A stretch of DNA of 64,000 bases from Candidatus Melainabacteria bacterium. GTDB taxonomy: Bacteria > Cyanobacteriota > Vampirovibrionia > 2-02-FULL-35-15. Shown in pieces: positions 7,289 through 14,396 of this stretch. The notes under the pieces were generated by a model. That model did no database searches and was not told the DNA's origin. It saw nothing but the letters and a program-made list of their open reading frames with translations. The stretch is from NCBI GenBank assembly GCA_023250195.1, contig JAHFBF010000003.1, positions 186,001 to 250,000 of the forward strand, given 5' to 3'. Both the position numbers and the translations under genes were made by a program. Position 1 is the first letter of the stretch; every line of letters begins with the position of its first letter.

Positions 7289-9277
7289 TTATAATTCATC
7301 AGCATTTAAAGAAATGTCTTGTTTGATAGATAGTTCCCATGGTACATTCGGCTCCAAAACCAAATGCCATGTTGGAAGAATTGTTGAACCTTGATAAACT
7401 TTCCCCAGTTTCCCATAGTTATAAGAGAGTGTTTCAATAGGATATCTGAATAAGTTACAGGATTTGTTCCAGGAAAGCACTAAATCTAACTTATAAGGAT
7501 TGGAATAAACTGATATTTGATCGATCTCTTTTAATAATTCTGAAGAATCTAAATTTGGGTTTGGTGTCTTATTTATTTTATCATTATTAAGATAAAAGTA
7601 ACTATTTTCATCAACTCCATTTGTAATATTCAAATTAAATTCAACTGCAAAGAGAAAATCAATATTGTCTGAACTCTTATTTGTTAAGGTGTAATCTATA
7701 GTTAAAGAAGAATCTCCAGATCTTGTGCTTATTTGTTTCTTTAGTTCGATTTCAGGATTATTGGCGAACTCTGTTAAATGTGTTTTTAGTTCAAGAGCAA
7801 TTTTACAGGTTTCTTCTTTAGCTTTAATTTTTTCAACATTATAAGGATTGAGTATTTTTTTTGTAAGATGACTAAATTGATTTGAGATGCATTTATCAAG
7901 GTCTAAACCAGTTGATAAAAAATGATCTATTGCATTTAATTTAGAATATTTATCATAAATTAATTCCCCGTTTGAGTGATATTCTTCTTCTCTTCTGGAA
8001 ATCGTATTTGTAATATTTATATTGTTAGGTCTGAAATCATGTTCCAGAATAGCTCCACCTAATGTTGGTGAAATATAGATATTTTGAGTTTCAGTTTCAA
8101 TTATAATTTCATCGTTTCCATCACAGTCGTAGTCAATTTCGGATACTTGAATCCATCTGGAATTCTGTCTTGAGGCAGAGTCTATAAGATTTTCTGCTTT
8201 TATAAGATTTGAATAAGTGTTATGCCTTTTCCTTGGTGAATAAATACCACCAAGAATAGTGTCCCAGTAGGTATCGTTGCATTGACCCATGAGTAATAAG
8301 TCATATGCCTGATTAATCATTTCTTTTATTACTTTAAACCGGGATTTGCCTTCTTTAGCAGAATTAACTTTTTTACTTACCCTGAGCATTTTTTTGTGAA
8401 GCAGATTTGCTTCATTATATTTCAATAAATAATGGCTCCATTTTGCTTGAGGTTGAATTTCTTGTTTAGCGGGTAAGTATATTCTCCCTTTTGGTTTATT
8501 GTTTTGATAATAATTATTAAATAATTTTGTTTCAATGAGATCACCCTTTGAATTTAAAAGCTCAAAAAAGTTTTTCAACCAGAGAATCTTGCTCTGTTCA
8601 GGATTTACTATTTCATAAACTAAAACAATTACTGATTTATCATTAGAAGAACCCTCAGATAAGTGATTTATAGCTTCTTCAGGAGAATATTGCTGCATTA
8701 AATCATTTAAATTTTTCAAGATAGGGAAAATAGCTATTTTGCGTCCTTCATCTTCAGTAATGAAATATCCCGAAAGCTCACGTTCTTCTAAACCTACACC
8801 TTTAAAATATTCTTTTGGCAGGCAGGTATATTGAATCCTTGATTTTGCAAGATCTAAAGCCATTGATGGTTCCCATGAATATTGTGTAATCCATGCACCA
8901 CTTGGAATATAACCGTAAGTATGATTTATTAATCTGTTCATTAATGAGATCTGTGTTTGTCTATCTTCTTTTGGAATGAAAGGAAGAATAGGTTCGTATA
9001 TTCCACCGCTTAAAAGTTCTAATTGATTACGATCTAAAAGCTCTCTTATTTTTCCCGAAAAGTCTGAATGTTTCTTATCTAAGTATGAAATTAAATTGCC
9101 GCTGAGGTGAAAGGATGACTTTATATTTTGAAAAGTTTTTAATAAATCAGTCAATTCAATAACAAAGTTGCAATTTTCTTTAATCAAATTATTTTCATTG
9201 CTTGCTTTTTGAATATCCGAAGGCAGCTGATAGTGAAATCCAAGAATTAAGTTTAATTTTTCTTTAGTTTTGTCCAT
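7289..9277 (-). CDS. GH57 4-alpha-glucanotransferase homologue, catalytic residues apparently lost
   Basis: About 662 aa with the layout of Thermococcus-type GH57 4-alpha-glucanotransferase: N-terminal barrel with GFHYQLP (region 1) and GGIYEPILPFIPKEDRQ (region 2), a helical section with QCNDTYW and GGIYSP, then a C-terminal beta domain. Recalled active relatives have TERVW, whose Glu is the nucleophile; here the aligned residues are TQYSW, so Glu is Gln132. The acid/base motif HDDGEKFG is replaced by VYEIVNPE (about 219-226). The usual YWHG is YWDT. I infer a glucan-binding or regulatory pseudoenzyme. Start at ATG 9277 rather than GTG 9295 because the family begins just before GFH. First gene of the operon with rsmD. 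Confidence 0.8.
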   Translation of the reverse strand: MDKTKEKLNLILGFHYQLPSDIQKASNENNLIKENCNFVIELTDLLKTFQNIKSSFHLSGNLISYLDKKHSDFSGKIRELLDRNQLELLSGGIYEPILPFIPKEDRQTQISLMNRLINHTYGYIPSGAWITQYSWEPSMALDLAKSRIQYTCLPKEYFKGVGLEERELSGYFITEDEGRKIAIFPILKNLNDLMQQYSPEEAINHLSEGSSNDKSVIVLVYEIVNPEQSKILWLKNFFELLNSKGDLIETKLFNNYYQNNKPKGRIYLPAKQEIQPQAKWSHYLLKYNEANLLHKKMLRVSKKVNSAKEGKSRFKVIKEMINQAYDLLLMGQCNDTYWDTILGGIYSPRKRHNTYSNLIKAENLIDSASRQNSRWIQVSEIDYDCDGNDEIIIETETQNIYISPTLGGAILEHDFRPNNINITNTISRREEEYHSNGELIYDKYSKLNAIDHFLSTGLDLDKCISNQFSHLTKKILNPYNVEKIKAKEETCKIALELKTHLTEFANNPEIELKKQISTRSGDSSLTIDYTLTNKSSDNIDFLFAVEFNLNITNGVDENSYFYLNNDKINKTPNPNLDSSELLKEIDQISVYSNPYKLDLVLSWNKSCNLFRYPIETLSYNYGKLGKVYQGSTILPTWHLVLEPNVPWELSIKQDISLNADEL

Positions 9278-9417
9278 ATATGATAATTTTGACACTCACT
9301 ATAGCGCTTTGCAATTAACCTATACCATTCATTAATTATCTTAAATTATATAGTTTTCTTTGAATTGATATACATTATTATGTAAGATCGTTTATATTTA
9401 ATAATGATTGTGATAGC

Positions 9418-9423
9418 TATAAT
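9418..9423 (+). promoter_or_regulatory. -10 box for the CheY-like gene
   Basis: TATAAT placed so that transcription would start near 9430, exactly where leader element copy A begins. No convincing -35 box is seen. Confidence 0.5.
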
Positions 9424-9429
9424 TAACTA

Positions 9430-9491
9430 AATCCTATCCAGTGAAAGGAATCGATCGAGAGAAGCGCAAACTTGTTTTGTGCTATAAAAAA
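9430..9491 (+). repeat. Hairpin leader element, copy A (before the CheY-like gene)
   Basis: Shared ATCCTATC...AAGG.ATCGATCGA block, then the hairpin AGCGCAAA (9463-9470), loop CTTGT, TTTGTGCT (9476-9483), then ATAAAAAA and ATG. The first hairpin of the family is not preserved here. The element is open in frame with the gene from GTG 9441, but the conserved receiver begins at ATG 9492. Confidence 0.75.
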
Positions 9492-9893
9492 ATGTCAAAA
9501 ATTTTAATAGCAGATGATGAACCTTCTTTAAGGTTATTGGTGAAAGCGACATTAAGTGCAAATAAATCTTTTGAGCTTCTTGAAGCATTTGATGGAACTG
9601 AAGCTTTAAACAAAGCACAAAAAGAATTGCCGGATTTAATATTGCTTGATGTAATGATGCCTGGTTTAAGTGGTTTTGAGGTTTGTGAAAGATTAAAAAA
9701 TGATCCAAAGACAAAAAACATTGTAATTATAATGCTTACTGCAAAAGGTCAACAGTCAGATCGTGACTGGGCAATTTCGGTTGGTACAGATTATTTTCTT
9801 ACAAAGCCGTTTAGCCCAATTGAACTTTTTAACTTAATTGAAAAAATTCTTATAAAAGGCGGGAAAGAAGCTAAGGCTACAAACCAGGAATAA
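9492..9893 (+). CDS. Single-domain CheY-like response regulator
   Basis: 133 aa receiver domain with no output domain. All key residues are present: acidic pair D8 D9 (LIADDE), phospho-acceptor D53 (LLDVMMPG), T83 (MLTAK) and K105 (LTKPF), so it should be phosphorylated. A short basic tail follows (KGGKEAKATNQE). Start at ATG 9492, directly after the hairpin leader; an upstream GTG at 9441 would add a 17-residue tail encoded by the repeat. No kinase is adjacent; the orphan histidine kinase at 34014 is one candidate partner. Ten nt before the methylase gene, so likely co-transcribed. Confidence 0.92.
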   Translation: MSKILIADDEPSLRLLVKATLSANKSFELLEAFDGTEALNKAQKELPDLILLDVMMPGLSGFEVCERLKNDPKTKNIVIIMLTAKGQQSDRDWAISVGTDYFLTKPFSPIELFNLIEKILIKGGKEAKATNQE

Positions 9894-9902
9894 AATTACC
9901 AA

Positions 9903-10688
9903 ATGCGGGCAGATATTTTAAATGAAAACAATTCAAAATTAAAAGAATTAAAAAAAATAATTAAAGAAAAAAACGATTATCTTTTGATTGAGGGGATGAA
10001 ACTGTTTAGTGAAGCAGTTAAAAGTAAAATCCAAATCGAAAAGATCTATATAGATAAAAGTAATATGGAATCTTTATATAAGATTTATCCGAAATATGAA
10101 AGTTGTGAGATTGTTTTTGTAAGCAATAATCTTTTATCTGAAAATTATACTACTGAGAGTGGTCCTGAAGGTGAAAATTTGATTCTTGCTCTTGCAAAAA
10201 GATCAACATGGGAAATCACTCCATTACTTAAATTGAAGAAAAATATAATTTTTCTTGAGAGAATCCAGGACCCGGGTAATTTAGGAACAATTCTTAGATC
10301 GGCACTTGCTTTTGGTGCCAGTGCAGTGTGTTTGTCTGAGAATTCAGTTGATCCCTTTAATACAAAGGTAATAAGAGCAAGTGCAGGAGCAGTATTTAGT
10401 ACACCAGTAATTTCAGTAGATAATATTGATTCTTTCTATAAGCAGATAAAAGAATATGGTTACAAAATCATTGCTACCCGGATAAGTGCAAAAAAATCTT
10501 TAGAGGAGTTAAAGCTTAATTCTCCTGCGATCTTTTTGTTTGGGAATGAAGGAACGGGGCTTTCTAAGAAGATGATTGATCTGTCTGATGAGACTATTAA
10601 AATCCCACATTCTAATAAAGTGGAGTCATTAAATTTAGGAGTATCTGTTGGTTTGGTCTTGTGGGAATTATATAAGCAGAATGAATAG
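9903..10688 (+). CDS. TrmH/SpoU-family RNA 2'-O-methyltransferase
   Basis: 261 aa. N-terminal RNA-binding domain of the SpoU_sub_bind type (about 1-95), then the SPOUT knot domain with the three motifs: ERIQDPGNLGTILRSALAFG (motif 1, catalytic Arg), LFGNEGTGLS (motif 2) and IPHSNKVESLNLGVSVGLVLWE (motif 3). It methylates ribose in rRNA or tRNA; which site cannot be told from sequence (RlmB/TsnR-like). Starts 10 nt after the response regulator, so likely the same transcript. Confidence 0.9.
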   Translation: MRADILNENNSKLKELKKIIKEKNDYLLIEGMKLFSEAVKSKIQIEKIYIDKSNMESLYKIYPKYESCEIVFVSNNLLSENYTTESGPEGENLILALAKRSTWEITPLLKLKKNIIFLERIQDPGNLGTILRSALAFGASAVCLSENSVDPFNTKVIRASAGAVFSTPVISVDNIDSFYKQIKEYGYKIIATRISAKKSLEELKLNSPAIFLFGNEGTGLSKKMIDLSDETIKIPHSNKVESLNLGVSVGLVLWELYKQNE

Positions 10689-10755
10689 GATATCTTTCGT
10701 AGAGTTTTAAGTGAAGGCTGATTGATAAAAAACAAATTATGGAGCAATTGTAAAA

Positions 10756-11202
10756 ATGGGAACTGTATTAGCCATTGATTATGGTTTAAAAAGAGTGGGG
10801 TTGGCAATTTCTGATCCAGGAAGATCCTTTGCATTCCCCTGTGATGTTATTGAAAACAAAAACTTTGATTATTTGATTGCCCAGATTAGTAATGTGATTT
10901 TAGAAAAAGAGGTGGATCTGATTTTAGTTGGTATGCCATATAACATGAATAAAATCAATCCCAGTACGATACAAAAGGTGACAAAAAATGAAATGGAAAT
11001 AAATGTTGAAATCTTTTTAAAGCATCTTCAGAAATCAATAAAAATTCCAATTAAAATTGTAGATGAAAGGTTAAGTTCATTTGCAGCAGAGGAAAAGTTA
11101 AAGGAAGCCGGGTTGTCAGCTAAAAAATCAAAGAAATATATAGATTCTGAAGCAGCTAGACTGCTTCTTGAAGAATTTCTCCAGAATATGCACAAAATAT
11201 AA
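10756..11202 (+). CDS. ruvX: Holliday junction resolvase-like protein RuvX (YqgF)
   Basis: 148 aa RNase H-like fold: AIDYGLKRVGLAISDP (first acidic residue), LVGMPYNMN and DERLSSFAAE. Members process pre-16S rRNA 5' ends and resolve Holliday junctions in vitro. A 16-residue stretch (INPSTIQKVTKNEMEI) lengthens the region after VGMPYNMN, where the family usually has G..g..a..v..F. A GGAG at 10741 is 11 nt from the ATG. Confidence 0.9.
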   Translation: MGTVLAIDYGLKRVGLAISDPGRSFAFPCDVIENKNFDYLIAQISNVILEKEVDLILVGMPYNMNKINPSTIQKVTKNEMEINVEIFLKHLQKSIKIPIKIVDERLSSFAAEEKLKEAGLSAKKSKKYIDSEAARLLLEEFLQNMHKI

Positions 11203-11262
11203 TCTCTTTTGGATGATCTAGGGAGAGAACCCTTTTGTTAGAATTAAGAGAAAATAACTGCT

Positions 11263-11268
11263 TACAAT
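11263..11268 (+). promoter_or_regulatory. -10 box before cobA
   Basis: TACAAT, 10 nt before ATG 11279. That ATG opens a 21-codon frame (11279-11344) whose stop overlaps the likely cobA start at 11337 in another frame, so a leader peptide coupled to cobA is possible. Confidence 0.4.
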
Positions 11269-11304
11269 AATTCAAATTATGGAAATGACAGTTAATGGAG
11301 GCAA

Positions 11305-11390
11305 GGTTTTGTCTGGTTTATCCAGCAAAACCGATTATGCGTAAAAATTTAATTGATAGAAGCTTCAGCTTGTCTGAAGCATATAAAAAT
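11305..11390 (+). repeat. Hairpin leader element, copy D (fused in frame with cobA)
   Basis: Hairpin 1 at 11305-11332 (outer stem GGTTTTG/CAAAACC, inner CTGG/CCAG, loop TTTAT). Hairpin 2 is GCTTCAG (11362-11368), loop CTTGT, CTGAAGC (11374-11380), then ATATAAAAATAAAG, where other copies have the start codon. Here no ATG follows and the cobA frame is open through the element. Confidence 0.75.
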
Positions 11391-11942
11391 AAAGAAAAGC
11401 TTAGATTATATCTTGGTTATGCGCCAGGAAAGACAACAGCATTGAATGGTTTAGCACTGAGAGCATTAGGGGCTGGATTAAAAGTAAAAATAATTTTGTT
11501 TTCAAAATGTGCTGAAACTACCAGTGAATCAAAGATTTACCAGATTTTAAGAGCCCAGTTTCCAAAACACTTTGACTATTTTTTTGCAGGCACTTCTAGG
11601 ATTAGAGAAGAAGGAGGCTTTAGATTTTTTGGAGATCCTGATGGCTGGACCCTCCAGGATGAACTCAAGCTTGATCAAGGATTAAAACAATTAGTCTTAG
11701 ACATAGCTTCTGGAGAGTATGACTTGCTCTGTGTTGATGAACTTACTGATCTTTTATATCATAAAGAGCAGAGGGTTTCAGAAGAAAAGGCAAAACAAAT
11801 TTTTAAAAATATTCATTCTGCAACAGCTGTTGTTGTTACGGGGCACTTATGTCCTGAATGGCTAAAGGAAATCTCTTCAACGGTTATTGAAGGGAAGGCA
11901 TATAAACATTACAAAGGATATACAAAAGGAATAGAGTGGTGA
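11337..11942 (+). CDS. cobA: ATP:cob(I)alamin adenosyltransferase, CobA/CobO type
   Basis: P-loop enzyme that adds the adenosyl group to cobalamin. The Walker A GYAPGKTTALNGLALRALGAG matches the CobA form GxGxGKTTA.lG.alRa.G.G, though the Lys before the last Gly is Pro here. YDLLCVDELTDLL is the Walker B region and VVVTGHLCPEWL the conserved VLTGR..p.eL segment. The conserved region starts at about residue 18 (KEKLRLYLGY); the residues before it (SFSLSEAYKN) are encoded by the repeat element. The only in-frame ATGs are 11295 and 11337, so the repeat is translated either way. I prefer 11337. No other cobalamin genes are near. Confidence 0.85.
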   Translation: MRKNLIDRSFSLSEAYKNKEKLRLYLGYAPGKTTALNGLALRALGAGLKVKIILFSKCAETTSESKIYQILRAQFPKHFDYFFAGTSRIREEGGFRFFGDPDGWTLQDELKLDQGLKQLVLDIASGEYDLLCVDELTDLLYHKEQRVSEEKAKQIFKNIHSATAVVVTGHLCPEWLKEISSTVIEGKAYKHYKGYTKGIEW

Positions 11943-12008
11943 ATCAGGGAGCAGTAGTCAGGGTTAGAAATTAGAAGAAACCTGTTTTCTGATTTTTGTT
12001 CTTTGTTA

Positions 12009-12014
12009 TATACT
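12009..12014 (+). promoter_or_regulatory. -10 box 8 nt before ATG 12023
   Basis: TATACT followed by 8 nt and the start codon, with no Shine-Dalgarno: leaderless-type spacing. Confidence 0.45.
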
Positions 12015-12022
12015 ATTAGTTG

Positions 12023-12451
12023 ATGTCAACTTTTAAGGACAAAGATTCCAGCGATACCACTATTCATGCAATGGTAATTGCATCTCGAAAAGTGGTTGAT
12101 CTTATGGGGAAAGATTTAGCAAGCCATTTTTTGAAACATAAAGTTTGCTTAGTAAATCTTACTCCGGCAGAGTTTTATGGACCGGATGCAGTTTCACTTG
12201 TTTTAGAAGGCAAACAAAACGATATAACAAAAAGTTTGAGCCAGTTAAAAAAAGTCTGTTATCAAAAGGAAATAGGGATTGAATCTAACCCTGTTCAATC
12301 AATACCACCTGTTTTAAAGGGATATTTGCTTGATATGGAAAACGATATTAGATTTGAAAAAATATTTTCGTATTGCTCAAAAGAATACCTTGAATACTGT
12401 AAGAAAAATAACGTAAATCCACACCCTGAAGTTCTGGAAGCATCGAAGTAG
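12023..12451 (+). CDS. Protein of unknown function (142 aa)
   Basis: Soluble alpha/beta protein without signal or membrane segments; not recognised. The beginning (TTIHAMVIASRKVVDLMGKDLASHFLKHKVCLVNLTPAEFYGPDAVSL) suggests a small Rossmann-like or regulatory fold. The C-terminus carries Cys-Tyr pairs (YCSKEYLEYC). Start at ATG 12023; an overlapping TTG at 12020 is less likely. A promoter-like -10 box 8 nt upstream suggests its own leaderless mRNA. It ends beside a 28-bp palindrome shared with the convergent gene at 12479. Confidence 0.7.
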   Translation: MSTFKDKDSSDTTIHAMVIASRKVVDLMGKDLASHFLKHKVCLVNLTPAEFYGPDAVSLVLEGKQNDITKSLSQLKKVCYQKEIGIESNPVQSIPPVLKGYLLDMENDIRFEKIFSYCSKEYLEYCKKNNVNPHPEVLEASK

Positions 12452-12475
12452 AGGCGGGATTAATGTTGCCTCTAC
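12448..12475. repeat. 28-bp palindrome P1 (GTAGAG family, degenerate)
   Basis: Arms GTAGAGGC and GCCTCTAC; the centre has decayed from a palindrome around ATTAAT. It lies between two convergent genes, where it may act as a bidirectional terminator. Confidence 0.75.
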
Positions 12476-12478
12476 TGA

Positions 12479-12838
12479 TTATTTTTTGCCGGATTCCTGC
12501 AAAAGTTTATTAACTTCTTTTTTGAAATCGCCGTTTAATTCTTTTAATTTAATTTCAATAAGTTCAACTATTTCATGATTAGCAACTTCCCTAACCACCT
12601 TAAACACCAGATCACGAACCTTCTCATCAGGATCTGCAATAGAGTCAACCAGGAAGCTGAATAAAATTGAATCATTAATATGTGCTTCTTTAATAAAGTT
12701 TCTAATTGCTATTACTGCGCCAAGTTTAATCTTTCTGCTTTGAGAGGGATCTAATCTTTGTGTAAAATTATCACACATTTCAATGGAGAATTTTTTTCTT
12801 AGATCTTCAGTTCTTTGTTTTATGTTTTTTGTGGTCAC
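12479..12838 (-). CDS. HEAT-repeat-like small protein
   Basis: 119 aa, all helical. The middle (KIKLGAVIAIRNFIKEAHINDSILFSFLVDSIADPDEKVRDLVFKVVREVA) has the A/B helix spacing and the DPDxxVRxxv motif of HEAT or PBS-lyase-like repeats, about two units, so it probably mediates protein contacts. The start is GTG 12838; AATATAAAAT lies just upstream, again with no room for a long leader. Function unknown. Confidence 0.65.
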   Translation of the reverse strand: MTTKNIKQRTEDLRKKFSIEMCDNFTQRLDPSQSRKIKLGAVIAIRNFIKEAHINDSILFSFLVDSIADPDEKVRDLVFKVVREVANHEIVELIEIKLKELNGDFKKEVNKLLQESGKK

Positions 12839-13037
12839 TTTAACATTTTATATTAAGGTGGGGTAGTCTGCAGTACATCCCTGCCTGATTTAAAAATTTA
12901 GTTAATTAATTATAAATATTTTAATTATTAACCAAATTCTCAACTAAAATGACCAATTGTCTGATTAAAAACCAGAGAAATTAAGGATTTACATAGTATA
13001 TAATTTAGTAATCAAAAAATGATGAGATATTAACCCT

Positions 13038-14024
13038 ATGAGAAAAATTAATAAAGTTTCAATTATAATTCCTGTATATAATGAAGAAAAAAGCATAAAA
13101 GTTTTACTGGATGAGTTGGATTATTTCTTGAAGAATTTTACATATTCTTATGAAGTGGTTTTTGTGGATGATGGAAGTAAAGATTATTCTTATAGTTTGT
13201 TAAAAGATGCAGCTTTAAAAAATGTAAATTTTAAGGTAATCAGACTTAGAAGAAATTATGGTCAGAGTGCAGCTATGCTGGCTGCAATTGATTATTCAAT
13301 TGGTGATGTTGTGGTTCCACTTGATGCGGATTTACAGAACGATCCAAATGATATTCCAAAGCTGTTAAACCTTATAGAAGAAGGATATGATCTTGTAAGT
13401 GGCTGGCGGAAACATAGAAAGGATAGAGCACTTGACAGAAAAATCCCTTCAATGATTGCAAATAAGTTGATTTCGTTTGTTTCAGGAATTAAATTGCATG
13501 ATTATGGCTGTTCTTTAAAAGCTTATAGAAAGGATGTTTTGGAAGGAGTAAGACTGTATGGTGAGTTACACAGATTTCTTCCTGTATGTGCATCATGGAA
13601 TGGAGCAAAAGTTACTGAATTAGAAGTAAATCACAGACCAAGAATATTTGGTAAGTCAAAGTATGGCTTGGGCAGAACATATAAAGTTATTTTGGATCTT
13701 ATAGTTTTGAAATTCTTATCTGATTTTTCAACAAAACCAATTTACTTTTTTGGTGGGTTTTCCTTTGTTTGTTTTCTTTCTTCTCTTTTATTTGCAATGT
13801 GGTCAATATATTTAAAAATATTTAAAAATATTGATCTGGATGGAACGCCTCTTTTAATTTTCTCAGCAGTTTTTGTTATCGTTGGTGTGCAGTTTTTATT
13901 GATGGGAATACTTGCTGATCTTGTTATGAGAACATATTTTGAATCACAGAATAAAAAAACGTACCAGATTAAAGAGGCTATTAATCTTCAACAGGAACAC
14001 AGATCTACTTTAGTTTCCAGATAA
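13038..14024 (+). CDS. Glycosyltransferase family 2, dolichyl/undecaprenyl-phosphate sugar transferase type
   Basis: 328 aa. GT-A domain at residues 1-230: IIIPVYNEEKSIKVLLDEL, FVDDGSKDYS, VPLDADLQNDP (metal-binding DxD) and the acceptor-loop RPRIFGKSKYG. Two C-terminal transmembrane helices (about 236-258 and 272-298) match the ArnC/GtrB/DPM1-like branch, which moves a sugar from a nucleotide to a polyprenyl phosphate at the inner membrane. The sugar cannot be inferred. A TATAAT near 13000 gives a leader of about 30 nt. Confidence 0.88.
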   Translation: MRKINKVSIIIPVYNEEKSIKVLLDELDYFLKNFTYSYEVVFVDDGSKDYSYSLLKDAALKNVNFKVIRLRRNYGQSAAMLAAIDYSIGDVVVPLDADLQNDPNDIPKLLNLIEEGYDLVSGWRKHRKDRALDRKIPSMIANKLISFVSGIKLHDYGCSLKAYRKDVLEGVRLYGELHRFLPVCASWNGAKVTELEVNHRPRIFGKSKYGLGRTYKVILDLIVLKFLSDFSTKPIYFFGGFSFVCFLSSLLFAMWSIYLKIFKNIDLDGTPLLIFSAVFVIVGVQFLLMGILADLVMRTYFESQNKKTYQIKEAINLQQEHRSTLVSR

Positions 14025-14396
14025 TAAATCCATTAATATAGGGAGATACCCCTGATTTAGGTCTAAATGCTTTATAAAGACCCGTAATTTTATGGACAAG
14101 TGTTGCCTTTTAAGCAGTTTTTGTCGATATTATAATCATCCTTTAAGGATTTAGTTGCCTTGTTGGTATACATTTAATAAAACAATGTAGCTGATTATTT
14201 GTGTAGCTAAAATTTTCTAGCGGTAGCAAATTATAGAGCGAGAAAATTAAGTAGAAGAAATAACGTAAATGATTAACTCAAGCGAAGATTTTCCGAAAGC
14301 GAAAATCTGAGCATCATTATAGAGAAGGAGCAAAAAAGCGAAATAATTTCTGAAGGCTAAAATTTAAAAGCCGAAGGAAATTATGGAGCGTTTAAA
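14025..14396 (+). promoter_or_regulatory. Long structured leader of sctV (includes copy F of a hairpin family)
   Basis: A 372-nt gap. A TATAAT at 14131-14136 would give a leader of about 250 nt. It holds three hairpins: AATTTTCT/AGAAAATT across 14213-14250; AGATTTTC (14286-14293)/GAAAATCT (14301-14308); and ATAATTTC (14343-14350)/GAAATTAT (14377-14384) with an inner GGCT/AGCC. AGAAGGAG (14323-14330) lies before the third hairpin and GGAG (14385-14388) after it, 8 nt from the ATG. The unit AGCGAAGA...TCTGAGC (14281-14312) recurs before the aminotransferase at 40070. Confidence 0.6.

Noticed and set aside
9441-9491. N-terminal extension of the CheY-like protein from GTG 9441
   Set aside because: The extension is entirely leader-element sequence, and receivers begin as at ATG 9492; in-frame openness can be chance.
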